DNA from: Pisolithus tinctorius
Lineage: Eukaryota; Basidiomycota; Agaricomycetes; Boletales; Pisolithaceae
Direction: 5' to 3'
NCBI GenBank assembly: GCA_024663395.1
Contig: JANFAH010000061.1
Coordinates: 124,001-188,000, forward strand
DNA: 64,000 nucleotides
Below the pieces are notes generated by a model that was given only the letters and a program-made list of their open reading frames with translations, did no database searches and was not told the DNA's origin. A program made the translations under genes and the position numbers. Position 1 is the first letter of the stretch, and each line of letters opens with the position of its first letter. Positions 12,681 through 24,813 of the stretch are shown here, piece after piece.

Positions 12681-13106
12681 GTCCATCAGATCCTTCCCAA
12701 AATTTGTAGTACCCAGCCTCAGGAATGAACTGCATTATCTTTTTCTTTTTGCCTTTCAGATGCGTGAAGCGAATGAATACGCCTCTCTTTGGGTAAAAAT
12801 CAGTATGTATAACGAGTTGAACCTACAGAATTGCCCAGGAGACCGCAGTGAGCACGATTGAGTTCATAATGATCTGGGCGACAACGCAAACCGAGGCGGC
12901 AGGAGCGATGTGAAGGCAGGCGGTCGTCGTCGGATCTGGAGGACGGAAACTGATACGTCACGTTCGCTTGGGCAGGCAGACTGAGAGTGGCATGGAGCAA
13001 GCACAACAGCAGGCAGGGAAGTGAGCGAGGTAGACTCGCGCAGACATGATAATTGTGCCACTCACAAACTGATACAACACTATAGAAATGTGTGCTAGGC
13101 AAACGG
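12366..13106. other. Region between RPB1 relic and PIN/XPG-like gene
   Basis: The left part (to about 12680) belongs to the duplicated block. A minus-strand open frame at 12484-12735 contains EAGYYKFWEGSDGPEISIQV, which I do not recognise and which may be another gene remnant carried by the duplication. The rest shows nothing I can support. Confidence 0.35.
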
Positions 13107-14790
13107 CTAGTCCTTATCCATGAGACCAATAGCTCCAGCTTCGAGACGCGTTGCATCCGCATCACCTACCAGGTCAATAACTCCAGTTTCACGAAAAAGG
13201 TTAACCGTCGACTCCACCAAATCGGGCCTTGAGTATTCTAACACGACTGCCGGCATCTCTATCTCATAGGCAGGCAATGGATCTTCGTCCACTGGTGTTT
13301 CAAGTGGTAAACTCGGCACAGAGAGCTTGTATGACTTATCAGAATGGCTCAGGACCCGAAGGCCGCGTTGGAGCCACTCGCTGTCGACATTTCCTGGCAG
13401 CTGTAGACGGTGGGTGATGAGGTGGGATAGGTGGATTCAGCACAATTGTAAGACTCACCTGCAGAAGTGCGCGCATAGCAGCACCGGCGCAAACGCCCAT
13501 CAATCGGGACCGGATGGTATCTGGCGACCAGCCAAGGCGCCGCGAACAGAACTCTGCCAGCGATGCGAGATCAGGCTGACAAGACCTCACAGCAGCAACG
13601 GGGGGATGGCGACCCTCTGACCATGAGGTGAGAGGTAACAGATACATCACTAAGACGGCGGGGTCAGGGAACTCGATGCGTTCCTCCACAATGATACGGG
13701 CAAGCTCGTGGTGCCTACGTCCGAGGAGGTGTTGAGGATCCGTTCGTAGCACCTCGCAGACATCGTCACGCCACCTGGCGACGAACTCCATAAACTCCAC
13801 GAACTGAAGCATGATCGCGGCTTCGAAGAGGGTCTTTCCAAAGCCATAGTTAACCAATCGGCGGGCAACGTCCGTGCTGCACCACCGGCAACCTGTCTAA
13901 CGAATTGAATGAGGTTGGGCGGCATCTTCGGGGAGCTGGATACGGCACTTACCTCACTATCTACACTACTCATCAGCGTGACGAGGAGGAGGTCGCCCCA
14001 CTCGAGGCCGGTGCAATTTTGTAAGGCGTCCGATGAGTAGAGTTGCATGTCTTCGTACTTGCCAGATGGTGGGATGCCACTGTCTGTGGTAAGAAAATGA
14101 CCGCATCTGCACATTCGAACTGACCTACCTGCGAATGATGCAAGTTGCACCAAACAGCAGCGCATCGTTGTACAGCGTCACCACAACATCGATGAGGGCG
14201 CATGACTGGAGGCAGGCGAGTTCTGCCTCTGCCTCTCCCGGAGCCTTGTGAGCTTTGTTAGCACCCAGCAACGTGTACAACCGACGACTCACCGTGTGCC
14301 AATTGAAACCAAATGCCGTCAGCAGCTCTTGAAAGCGCTGCACGAGGAGGGGCGGATAGCGTGTGCACACGATGTCTTTTCCCCTCTTGAGCTGAGGGCA
14401 GTCCGGCCCATCGAAAACGAAGTACGGGTGGAGCGGCATCTGAGAGATGGAAGAAAGGCGATGGAAAATCGTTCGTATTTCATGTGATCGTCCTGTGCCG
14501 GCTTGGCGCCACGAAAACACGTTAAGCAATGAATGCATCCACGCACTAGTGGGGTTTGTGAGGGACGAAAGGGACTATACGAAGCAGGCCACTAACCTGG
14601 CATTAAAGCCCACAGTGAGCAACCGGGCGCCTGCTCCATCACCCCACGTGCCGAAGTTCTCAGTAGCAAGCTCGCCAAGTGTACATTGCCTCGCTGCAGG
14701 AGCAAGAAGCTAATTACAGTTAACGCGGCCAGGCCAACGAACAGCAGAGAAAAAAATGCGACTCACCGGCCACAGTTCAAGTGCCCTCAT
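13107..14790 (-). CDS. PIN/XPG-like nuclease-family protein with degenerate active site
   Basis: The start at 14790 gives MRALELWP. An intron then ends at GTAATTAG (about 14710) and leads in phase to LLAPAARQCTLGELATENF, LLTVGFNAS and the XPG-N core HPYFVFDGPDCPQLKRGKDI (about 14430). The XPG-I motif APGEAEAELACLQS follows (about 14230), then TLYNDALLFGATCIIRR. The C-terminal region YGFGKTLFEAAIMLQFVEF to FCSRRLGWSPDTIRSRLMGV (13860-13500) and the tail MPAVVLEYSRPDLVE match GEN1/XPG-like PIN proteins of Agaricomycetes. All exons join in frame. However, the family's MGV start is MRA, GVDAS is GFNAS, TDDVDALLFGA is TLYNDALLFGA, and GGDYD is SSVDS, so several metal-binding acids are missing. I infer a pseudoenzyme or a decaying paralogue. 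Confidence 0.75.
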
Positions 14791-17314
14791 GGGTTTGGAA
14801 CGTGACGAAAGACTCGTCGGGAGGTCGAGGGGTGCGACGATGTAGAATACCAGTTGACATAGGGCAGTGCTCAGCTGACAAATAGGTCGGCGTAGTCTAC
14901 TTGCCAGTTTAGCATCATGGTGGATGGCGTCGCGAGAATAGACGCACTCGATGCACAAGATCTGTGTTTCAAAATTTATGAGTGGAAGGGGAAGGGCAGA
15001 AGTTGACGATGCGACTCACCAAATGATCAGTACGTACGAAGACAGTCTTGAAGCCAAGTCGAACCTTCCGATCCTGAAAATCTTGAAGGGGGCCAACGAT
15101 CAGCTCAAGGACGGCTGCGTAGACGTGACGTCCGGTGCCAAACCGCCCAGCGAAAGGAACGGCCAACGGGCTGCTCACCAGACCCATCCGATGGAACCGA
15201 ATCGACCTTCGAGCGATAGCGATCTGTCAACTGGGTGAAACCTTGGGATAGGCTCGCTGACATGTACTTACCAACGGCAGCGATCGAAGAGCGTCGAGTG
15301 TCGAGCGTCGAAGATGGAGGGCGAAGGCAGGCAAGGGCTCCTGCCGCCATGCACCCCACTAACCTGCCCTAAGCGATTATGTTAGTGCCCCGGGCCCAAT
15401 AGGCCTCGAGGCTGCAGACCGGTTCGAGCTGCAAAGTGCTGGAAAGCAATTGTAAAGTCCTATAAAGTGACTTTGCGATGGAAAATGAGTACGCACATTT
15501 GCATCCAGGCTGGCTCCATTTGCAGTTTTGAACCAGTGAAATTAGCAAACCAGTTGACGGGATGCGTTGAAGCTCGTGAAGGCCCGGATCCCGTGTACTC
15601 GCGACGGCCCACTAGGAATTACGGTATTACGGTGGCAGGGTCCCGGGTGAGGTGTTTCGTAAGTACGTGTTTAGGCAATTCGCACTGCCACGCAGGTACA
15701 TGCATAACTGATGAACGCATATTGTATATACACTGTGCGCGAACTAGCGGTCTACTTTCCCGCTATTTCTTCCAGCCGGATGGCCCCGTCTGTACTGTGG
15801 CAAGTTGACGGTCACCATAAAAAATGACTTGGAGTTGTAGGGTCTATTGCAACACTCGTGAAAATATCGTAAACGGAGGTTTGAGCGCTGAGCGGTGGAA
15901 TGAGCACTATCGACGTGACATCACTGGCGCCAAGTCAATCAACGACGCCCGCACAACCCTGCAGTCCAACGCCAGGCAGGAATGATGACTAAATGAACGT
16001 TGGACACGTTGGACACGCTGGACACTGAACGCTGAGCGCTGAGCGATCACAATCTCCGCACAAAAATTCGAGCGCTTCAAGCCGCTGGGTCATCATATTC
16101 GATAAGTACAGTAGGCAGTACACATACCGTACTAATATTATACTATGCTACGAACCGCGACCGTGGTCTGCCAAGGCTGGGGGGTCTAAGCGACGTCGAC
16201 GTCGAGGTTGCGCGACCCTCCGCTCGGATCCCGTTCGGAACGTAAGTCCATTTTCCGCTAACCGCTAACCGCCAAACGTTTTGCTTCCGCGTCCCGACGC
16301 CATCCTGCACGATCGACGATGCCGGTGCCGTCACGAGCGGTCAGACACTCCGAACGGCCGTCCCCGCCGCCGAGGGCGAGCCGCTGTGGCTGGGAGGCCG
16401 ACTCAAAATTTGCAGGTCCCACGCACCGCCACCTGCGAATTTTCCGGAATAAACGTACTTTCCCTATAAATTTTCAGACAGCTAGAAAAGAAACAGTGCA
16501 AACCTTAAACATCGAAATCTGGCATGTAAATAATAGTCGTGGTGGGGATCTTGTGAGTTCTGGTGCCTGCTGTCGCCAACCGCCCTATCTTCTAGTGGTT
16601 AATTTCGAGGATATGAATCGTCGCATTAAGTTTGCCAGAATGTGTCCTCTGAGGTTGAAATCGAGCCAGTTGTCACCTGCGAAATGGCTCTGCGAGCGTC
16701 TCCTTGTCCCTTGCAGAATATTGATATTCGAGGAACTTTTTCACCATCCACATGCCTGTGAAGCTGATTTATGCCTCCCAAAAGAACCTTGCAAGGTGGA
16801 TGATAACGTAGATCGAGAGCAGATACCGGAGGGTTGGACTACCGTGCTTGCCTGTTACATCAACAGCAAGTGAAGGTCCGCTCCTCAGTGAGAGTAAGTT
16901 ACCCCAGGCAATACGTAGATAGTGCGTGGTGCTTCCACGAAGGGACTGCAGACTTGTGCAGTTTTCACCCCAATGGCAAAGACCCCCAAATTCCGAGGGA
17001 ATTCTCGAAGGAATTTACAATAATGTAGGAGCTGCAACGTTATCCTCGCCTTTCCTGTCAAGGTTTTGCAGTAATAGACGCGAAATAGGTGCGTTTTGAA
17101 TTCAAGCAGACATACTATGGATACGATTGGCGACAAGTACGGCCCAACCTCTGGATACAGTAGTAAAAGGGAGGAGCATGGGTAGATGGACAGCAGGAGT
17201 ATAAAGCGAGAGAACAAAGATGAGATATAGATGAAAGACAAGAAGTGAGGGTGTAAAACATGCGAAACACCATGGCTCCCACGTCCGTGGGGACTAAGAC
17301 TTACATGCCGCCTT
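14791..17314. other. Long region without a supported gene
   Basis: The region left of 15360 has minus-strand open frames upstream of the PIN/XPG-like start, but none resembles a known N-terminus. Short GGACACG/GAACGCTGAGC-type local repeats occur at about 15995-16045. A plus-strand open frame at 16319-16873 (starting MPVPSRAVRHSERPS) spans 184 residues. It has a Cys-containing stretch (HHPHACEADLCLPKEPCKVD) but no family I recognise, so it is not called as a gene. Minus-strand frames at 16885-17300 are low-complexity and hydrophobic, and look like the 3' UTR of the next gene. Confidence 0.4.
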
Positions 17315-18259
17315 CTACTTGGGGGGCGGAGTAGGGGGGCCTGGGCAGAGTAAGACCACACTCTTCCCAAGTTAAAACAACACCGACAGAACTCACCAAA
17401 CAAACCAGGACGTGAGGGAGGCGTAGCAGGCCTGGGAGATACCGGACCACTCGGTACCATAGAAGGCATAAGGGCGGGATTTGCTGCACGAGCAATCAGT
17501 GCAAGATAACATACCAGGTTAGTCCGAACGGCATGACCGCCAAAAAGAAAGCAAATGGGACTTACGCCTCCACTGCGCCCAAGCTGGCATGTTCGTGTTC
17601 GAGACAGGGTTAGGCGCTTCGATTTGTGGTACTGGGGCAGGGGCAGGAGCGGGAAGACCTTTAGGCGCTTTCTCACGTCGGGTTGGTTTATGAACGACAC
17701 GCCACGCAGGACGAGCTTGAACAGGGGGACCATCGTCAACAGGTGGTGGCGTCGCTGCTGCGGGAGGGGGTGGCATGGGTTCCTGGGGCTTGTGTGAAGA
17801 AGAAAAAATGAATCAACATTAATTTGACACAAAAGAAAGGGGAAGAACTGCGTACATGTGGTCTCCAATCAGGCGTATACTCCCCTCCAGCGCCATGTTT
17901 GGACTTCACAGCCATCAATTCAGCTATTTCACTGTGCGTATTTGTCCGTTTCCATTCAATGATATCAGAAGGCCAGAAAGCCAAGGAAGAAGATGGAGTA
18001 AGAGGACGCCCGATCGCCTTGGGAGGACAGGAAGATCAGATCTGGAAGTACTCACAACTGCAACTGTCTACGCTCATCCCTCAACTTCCCCACCTCGGCG
18101 AGAAGAATTCTGACTTCGCCGGCGAGGGCTTTGCTGAAGTCGTTCAAGTACCTGTTAGTTTGGTGAGCCGATCAATCCGCGACTTCACAGGCGAAGGAAT
18201 GATGGATTTTACTTCGGAGGAGCGCCGTTATATGGGTTTGGACTTTTGTTTGCTGACAT
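17315..18259 (-). CDS. Small coiled-coil and proline-rich protein of unknown function
   Basis: The best reading starts at the ATG at 18259 (MSANKSPNPYNGAPPK), passes through SIIPSPVKSRIDRLTKLT and a heptad-rich segment (DFSKALAGEVRILLAEVGKL, about 18130), and continues FEIAELMAVKSKHGAGGEY. It then has a Pro-rich region (PAWRVVHKPTRR) and ends RPGLFGPPTPPPK at 17315. Four introns with GTGAGT, GTACGC, GTAAGT and GTGAGT donors join these parts in phase. Two places in the first exon (near 18215 and 18155) need a one-base shift to keep the frame. This means an unrecognised intron, a sequence error, or early decay. I do not recognise the function; the coiled coil suggests protein-protein contact. 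Confidence 0.5.
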
Positions 18260-18848
18260 GCTTTGGTATTGGAATGCAGACGCCGTACTTTGGTAGAGAG
18301 ACGGAGCGAAAAATTGTTTGCAGTGGCGATGGTTGATCGAAGGGTATAAGAGACGATCGCTCTAGCCGTCACCCGTTCAGGTGATAGCGATGGTAACGTG
18401 ATAGACGTTAACTGTTGCTGACTCGTCGAGAAGCAAAGGAAGAGTGTAGGTTCGTTTGGAACTACCGCTGAGCCCGCCGCCGGAGCTTCGACTCGAACAC
18501 GAGGCAGATAAATCGCCAACCGCTATTAGGATTTGTAAACGTTGTCCTAACCAAGAGAAAATCAAATCTGTCTGAGGCCTCCACCGTGGCCTGCGGATTA
18601 TTGGAATGCTTCGACCCAACTGGAAGGAACGAGTATACGACCTAAATCACTGAACCAGTGCAAAAACTTGTTGATTACTAAACCGAAGAACGACAATACC
18701 GTTTATGTTAAGGCACATCATCACCAACTCGTCTTCACCACTAAAGTTATAGACCATCACCGAGAGATATCTTTTATACAAGCGTGTGAGACATATGATA
18801 GTGTTATGGGAACTGAGTGGGACTACGATTCAAGTGATAGAAATAATG
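18260..18848. other. Intergenic region between two minus-strand genes
   Basis: This lies between the presumed start of the coiled-coil protein and the stop of HSP78. It should hold the promoter of the former and the 3' end of the latter. A minus-strand open frame at 18172-18519 overlaps the first exon in another frame and looks like a shadow. No specific regulatory motif was identified. Confidence 0.4.
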
Positions 18849-21800
18849 TTAGACAATGCTGGGTTCTTCCTTTTCGGCGATGCTAGGGTCAGCAGGATGG
18901 TTGTCTTGGATTTGAAGATTGTCACGGCCCTCCATGGCCCTAATGTGAACCGTATCGCCGTTGCTGCGGGTAGCAATAGCATGTCAGCCCAGAAAAAGGT
19001 AAATGAATAAATAAAAAGCGTACCGGATGGTTCCCTTCAGCAATTTCTGTGCCAGGGGGAAAAGCACGTCCGACCGTACAACTCGAGCAATAGCGCGAGC
19101 ACCATAGACCTCTGAATAACCCTTCTTAGCGAGCCAATGCTTAGTCGCATCGTCGACATCCAGCGTAATCCGTCGATCTCTGAGTCGAGAAGCGACATCC
19201 CTCAACCGCAATGAGACGATATCCAGAATCGACTTGGGCGAAAGCTTATTGAATACTAGAATGGAGTCAAGGCGGTTAAGAAGTTCGGGAGGGAAGTAGT
19301 CGGAGGTACGTTCCATGACGAGTGCTTTCGCTTCATCAGTCACGGTACCGTTCGCGTCGCACGAGGTGCTTTGGGCTAGTATGTCGCTTCCGATGTTACT
19401 AGTCAAGCAAACAATCGTATTCTATGCCTTATGAACAACTGATCCACAAAGACACTAGACAAATACCTTGAAATCGACTTTCCGCCCTTGACTGTCTGTG
19501 AGGCTTCCCTCGTCGAGAATTTGAAGTAGGATCATGGAAACGTCCTGCTTTGGGATCAGACCAATGTATATTTTACATAACTTTAAAAACAGAACCTTGT
19601 GAGCTTTCTCGAGTTCGTCAAGGAGGATGACGGCTTCCCATGCATTATTTACTTGTTGAGGGAATACCTTGCACTGGTAACTTACCATATGGCTTCCGCC
19701 GCACAGCTTCCGTTAGTTGGCCTGCGAAAGGATGGTGAATAACCAACATCGAGAACATTCCATGATAACCTTACCGCCCTCCTCGAAACCTACATATCCC
19801 GGAGCAGCACCAATGAGACGCGAGACGGTGTGTCGGTCATGGAACTATTCCCAAAATAGACACAGCTTTAGCACACATTGTATAGAAGGAGACTGGCATA
19901 CTTCAGACATATTGACAGTGATACTATGAAGCGTCAGTCAATGACTAGCCAATGGAACAAGTGCAACTTACAGTCCTCGCTGCTCGTCATTAAACAGAAA
20001 TCCTGCCAAAGCCTTCGAAAGCTCCGTCTAGTGACAGACATTCAGAAGATATTCCATGCTTCCAGACATATGGTAGTACCTTTCCAACGCCGGTGGGCCC
20101 AAGGAAAAGGAATGATGCGACGGGTCTGTTCGGTGCTTGCAGCCCGGCACGAGATATCCGCACGGCGTCGCTTACAGCCACGACGGCATGGTCTTGTCCG
20201 ACCACCCGTTGCTTCAGCGATTCCTCCATCTAAGAGGACATTACTGCTTGTTTTGTCAAAGGTCCGATTTCTGAAACTTACATGAACTAATTTCTCCCGC
20301 TCGCCTTTAAGCAAGTTCTGAACAGGTATTCCCGTAGCTTTTGCAACGACTCTCGCAATATCATTGCTGGTAACTCTGTCGTGTAACATAGCGAGTGGAC
20401 TTTCCTCATCTACTTCTCGTGGTTCACCATCCTTGGGAAGTTGATGTTCCAAATCAGGGATAATCCCGAACCGGAGTTGGGAGGCTCTTTCGTATTGTCC
20501 TTGACGTTGGGCAACCTCGAGTTCGTGTTTTGCATCTTCCAGTCGTTTCTTGAGGTCCTTAATCCGGTCAAGTCTCGCACGTTCTAAAGTAAAATGTTAG
20601 TTGACACATTCGCATCAAAGACACAAAATGATCACCGTTCTGCCAGATCGCAGTCAACTCTTCAGCCTCTCCTTTCTTCCGTTGCAAATCGCTTTCAAGT
20701 TTGGCTCTCCGTTCAACGCTGAAGACGTCGGTTTCCTTCTTCAGACTCTCCAACTCGATTTGAAGCGTCATGATTTCGCGATCTAGGGCTTCGAGTTCAT
20801 CTGGTTTGGATTCTTGAGCCAGTCGAAGTGCAGACGCCGCCTCATCGACCAAGTCGATCGCTTTGTCAGGGAGGTAGCGGTCGGAAATGTATCGTGCGCT
20901 GTATACGGCAGCTGTGTTGGTGAGCAATAGTGATATACGACCCAACTCCGATAAAGACTTACCCGTTACTAGTGCACTGTCAGCGATCTCCACACCGTGG
21001 TGGACTTCGTACCGAGGCTTGAGACCTCGGAGAATGGAGATGGTAGATTCGACAGTCGGTTCGTCGATCTGAACAGGCTGAAAACGACGTTCCAAAGCCG
21101 CGTCTTTACCTATCGTCTTCCTATATTCATCCGCTGCATATCCATCAGATGAGGACGTGTATACAGTGAGAACACTCACTAGTAGTAGCCCCGACTAGTC
21201 GCAGGCCACGTGCCAACGCTGGCTTTATCATTTGCCCACCGTCGACGCTTCCTTCTGCTTTTCCTAAATTAAAGAGCATGTCTGCAGCACCACAATCATT
21301 GACAATGCAAACAAGGTCTCGATGAAAGCCACTCACGAACTTCGTCTATGAAACATATGATTTTGCCGGCCTGATAATAAATGTAGCCACTGTGAACTTA
21401 GAAGACGGATGGAACCCACCTCCTCTTCTATATCTCGTATCAGAGCCTTAAATTTCTCCTCAAATTGGCCACGAATTCCTGAGCCAGCCAATATGGCAGA
21501 GAGATCGAGAGAAAGCACTCTCTTGTCTTGAAGAGACTACAAGGATATGGAGCCAGTCTGACAGATCGACCAGGTGAATTGACTAACCTCCGGTACCTCA
21601 CCTGCGACGATACGGCTTGCAAGTCCCTCGATAATGGCGGTTTTTCCAACGCCAGGGGGTCCGATGAGCTGAGTAGTGGATGAGTCCCAAAGGTTAGCTA
21701 GGAAAGGAACAACGCACCACTGGGTTTGACTTTGTTCTCCGAGAAAGAACTGGAAATTATCAAGCTGTGACCAGTCAATGAGATTGAAGAACTGACTTTG

Positions 21801-22245
21801 TATGGTCCTCCGAATTTCTTACGGTAGATACTCAGCCAATGAGATATTATGACGACAGCATAAACCTTACCTTCGTCCCTCCCAATGACAGGATCGAGTT
21901 TTCCGTTTCGCGCCATTTCCGTAAGGTCGACACTCTGCACTATAGTCATGCATTGTGGAAGAGACGAAGAGCTGACCACGCACATATTCCTTCAAAGCAT
22001 CGCCCTTCTGATGTGGTTGTTGGAACGCAAACCCGGGGAATCCACCCCCGGCATTCCCCCCTCCTGGGTTTTTCGTCGAATATGCATGCGAAAAAGTAGG
22101 CTGGAATGTACGGAGCTGTAAGGGCAACGGGGGTAGCGCGTGTTGCGCCGAGCGCAAGGCGGGCGAGACCACTTCTTGGCCTAACGGAGACCCGTGGATG
22201 TAGTGATCTTGTTAGAGGAATCTTCGCTGCCGCGGCAAGTGACAT
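18849..22245 (-). CDS. HSP78: Mitochondrial Hsp78/ClpB-type disaggregase
   Basis: This is an AAA+ Hsp100 chaperone that, with Hsp70, extracts proteins from aggregates in the mitochondrial matrix. The first ATPase domain has [11 protein letters not shown] (about 21890), RRTKSNPV joined over an intron to [20 protein letters not shown] (about 21650), the Walker B strand leading to FIDEVH, and [11 protein letters not shown] middle coiled-coil domain spans about 20880-20470 ([20 protein letters not shown]). The second ATPase domain starts near 20330 with [18 protein letters not shown], followed by [13 protein letters not shown] (about 20090). The C-terminal domain has [20 protein letters not shown] and [13 protein letters not shown]. 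The last exon encodes [20 protein letters not shown] and stops at 18849. The N-terminus lacks the Clp N domain, as in Hsp78. The ATG at 22245 gives an Arg/Ala-rich presequence ([20 protein letters not shown]), but that frame is one base off from the body near 22130, so the exact start is uncertain. Confidence 0.9.
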
Positions 22246-22480
22246 GGATTGCAGAAGACCTCTCACACCTGCTAACGAAATATAAGCTCGAAGTTCGTCG
22301 ATGCCAACTGTGTGACGTAGCCAGTTGGGCCGCTTGGTTACTACATAGGCCATTCACCTTACGTAGTAATAAGCAGTAGTAGTGATCGGTACTACGTTAT
22401 GCTATATGTAGCATTTATCAAGCCAAGTGGATGCCCTCTAATCGCACTTTCGCCCTTAAGTAAAGCTTGTTGTCTATCAG
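22246..22480. promoter_or_regulatory. Shared divergent promoter region of HSP78 and the FAD oxidoreductase
   Basis: HSP78 is read leftwards from about 22245 and the oxidoreductase rightwards from 22481. Only about 235 bp separate the two starts, so the promoters must overlap or abut. A clear heat-shock element (alternating nGAAn blocks) was not identified by eye. The function is inferred from the geometry only. Confidence 0.5.
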
Positions 22481-24367
22481 ATGCCCGGATGGTCGGTCAC
22501 CCGCGCTTTCGAGAGAAGGAAAGATGCCCGGGCAACATTCAACGCAGCTGGTTCAATCTTGGACCATCTGCGCCGACCCGCTAATCTGCCTTCTGCCAAC
22601 CCCACTCGTTCCCTCTGGACACATTCGTCAGCCGATGCCAATCCCCTCGCACGCGAAGGAAGTTACGGCCCTCTGACAACCGATGCTGATATCTGCATCA
22701 TCGGTTCAGGAATCACTGGTATCAGTGTTGCCTACCATCTTGCGGAGGCGGTCGAAAATCAAACCATCGATTTGGACGTTCCACTGCGTGTGGTCATACT
22801 GGAGGCAAGGGATTTCTGTCAGTGACTCGTCCTAGTTTTGAGTGTCTTAGCTGATCGATCACAGGCAGCGGCGCGACAGGTGTGATTGACTCTTGTTACC
22901 TGGAGTAGGCCTTGCGGTTGACGCTGCGTGGTGCACTACTAGGGCGAAATGGCGGTCACCTTACACCCCACACGTTCTACAGTTTCGCTGCGAGACAGGA
23001 CCGGTTCGGTGCTGATGAAGCTATACGCTCGTCTGCTCTGGAAGAATACACAGCGTCATCACTTGTCAACATCATCGAAAGAAACGGCTGGTCGGAAGAT
23101 GTAGACTTAGTCAACGGTGGCAATGTCCGCCTTCTGTTCACAGAAGACGAAGAGAGGGAAACCAGGGCCGATTTCGAGCGTGCAAAGCATGCAGGCATAA
23201 ACCTGGACAACGTGCAATGGCTGACTAGAGACGAAGTACAGAATGTAGGGACTTCATGTCCCTATCTCGTACACTGACCTAAGGGATGGCTTCAGACTTA
23301 CGGAACCCCCTATTCTGCCGTTAAGCTACCAGGGCACAATATCTGGCCTCTTAAACTCGTCACAATGTTGTACCAACACGCAAAACAATGCACTGGCGAG
23401 CATTTCGATTTGAGGATGCACACTCACACACCAGTAACCTCAATAACGCGATCGCAAAGTGAGGGCTCGAATGCGAATCTAAAGTACATCCTTTCTACGC
23501 CGCGTGGGCCTATTTCGTGCTTGCGTGTGGTGCATGCAACGAACGCGTACACTTCCCATTTGTTGCCATCCCTCGCTGGTCCAGATGGCATCATACCAAC
23601 GCGCGGACAGATTATCGCTACTAGGGCATCCGTAGGGAAAGCCTTGATTAGAACGAATAGCTGGTCCGGAAATCAGGTGATTTTTCCTCAGCCTTGGGCA
23701 TTACAATGTGCCTGACTCTTTGCTATCATAGGGGTATGAATACTGGTTCCCCCGCCCGCTCGGACCTGGTGAAGAAAGGCCCTTGATCGTCCTCGGAGGG
23801 GGACGCGAAGCCTCCGGTCCCCAATTCGAGCTTTACGCGGACGACGACTCGGGTACAAATCCCGTCGTAGGTAAAGAGTTGAGAGATTTCCTTCCGACAA
23901 TTTTTCAAGGTAAGTTCGAGTACGGGACCGAACCGGAGATGGAATGGGTAAGGTACTCTTGTGGATTCATGTTATCCTCTATTGATGATTCTTTGATCAA
24001 GACTGGTATCATGGGATACACGGCCACAGGCAACCCATTTGTACATTTCTTCGATGTATTGTGGGGCAATTTCGGCACTCACTAGCCTCTGCCAGGTTGG
24101 ACCTGTGTTCGATTTCTCCACCGGAGAGAAGGAAGACTTCAAAAGGCAATACATTGCAGCTGGCTACACGGGGCACGGAATGCCTCGTGCGTTTGCATGG
24201 TAGGTAGAATTTGCACTCACCACGCTATCGGATGCTGACTCTCGGGGTCAAGCGCGGAAATTGTCGTGCAAATGATAGTTGCAGAGTTGACAGGCACTCA
24301 ATGGAGTTGCCCTACATGGTTTCCAGAACGGTATTTGACACATAACCGACTGAAACATAAAAATTAG
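22481..24367 (+). CDS. FAD-dependent oxidoreductase (DAO-type fold)
   Basis: The protein starts MPGWSVTRAFERRKDARATF. After an N-terminal extension it carries the dinucleotide-binding motif DADICIIGSGITGISVAYHL (about 22687-22740). The family signature ARDFCSGATGRNGGHLTP is built from three exons, the middle one being the 15-nt micro-exon 22865-22879 (GC AGC GGC GCG ACA G). Later parts include PYSAVKLPGHNIWPLKLVTM (about 23320), HATNAYTSHLLPSLAG, PTRGQIIATRAS and YWFPRPLGPGEERPLIVLGG (about 23740). The C-terminus has FDFSTGEKEDFKRQYIAAGY, GHGMPRA and a stop at 24365-24367. The fold resembles fungal amino-acid or amine oxidases of the glycine oxidase/DAO superfamily; the substrate is unknown. 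At least five short introns are needed. No broken motif was seen. Confidence 0.85.
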
Positions 24368-24813
24368 ATAGGAGGCTAGGTCGCACTCCCCGCGCATCGC
24401 CGATATGTGTACATATGTTCATTTCTCAGAGCTTGGTCACGAATTCTATATGCAAGATGATATGTCACGACGCGGTCCATCCGGTTTTAAAGTAATGCGA
24501 GCTTTTCGGCCTTGGCCTGGTGATGACAGCGATAACTGTATGTTTTCCCCCAGTGCACCCACAATATCGGTTTGGAACCGCATAGGAGAATTTTGATCGA
24601 GAAATAGGATTATGTAAGGAGTACCGTTACTACTACTACGATTGATTGTCCATAACTATGCGAACGAGCAGTGCAAGGCAGACTACACAACGGTGCTAAT
24701 TGCCCTTCAAGGACAAATATCAAAGTCCATGTTGACGGAAAATTGTGCAAGAAAAGAATGTGGAAGATCGGTTTATCCGCTCACAGGCATCGCATGAGCG
24801 TTTGCATAACAAT
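24368..24813. terminator. Convergent 3' ends of oxidoreductase and chitin synthase
   Basis: The plus-strand oxidoreductase stops at 24367 and the minus-strand chitin synthase stops at 24814, so the 446 bp between hold both 3' UTRs and polyadenylation regions. I saw no other gene. Individual poly(A) signals were not assigned. Confidence 0.5.

Noticed and set aside
15420..15500. tRNA-like stretch near GGTTCGAGCT
   Set aside because: Only a T-loop-like string is present; no acceptor stem or anticodon arm pairing could be built.
16319..16873. Plus-strand gene of 184 residues
   Set aside because: There is no recognisable domain, no supporting intron structure and no start context. Composition changes along the frame. 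It is mentioned only inside the intergenic entry.
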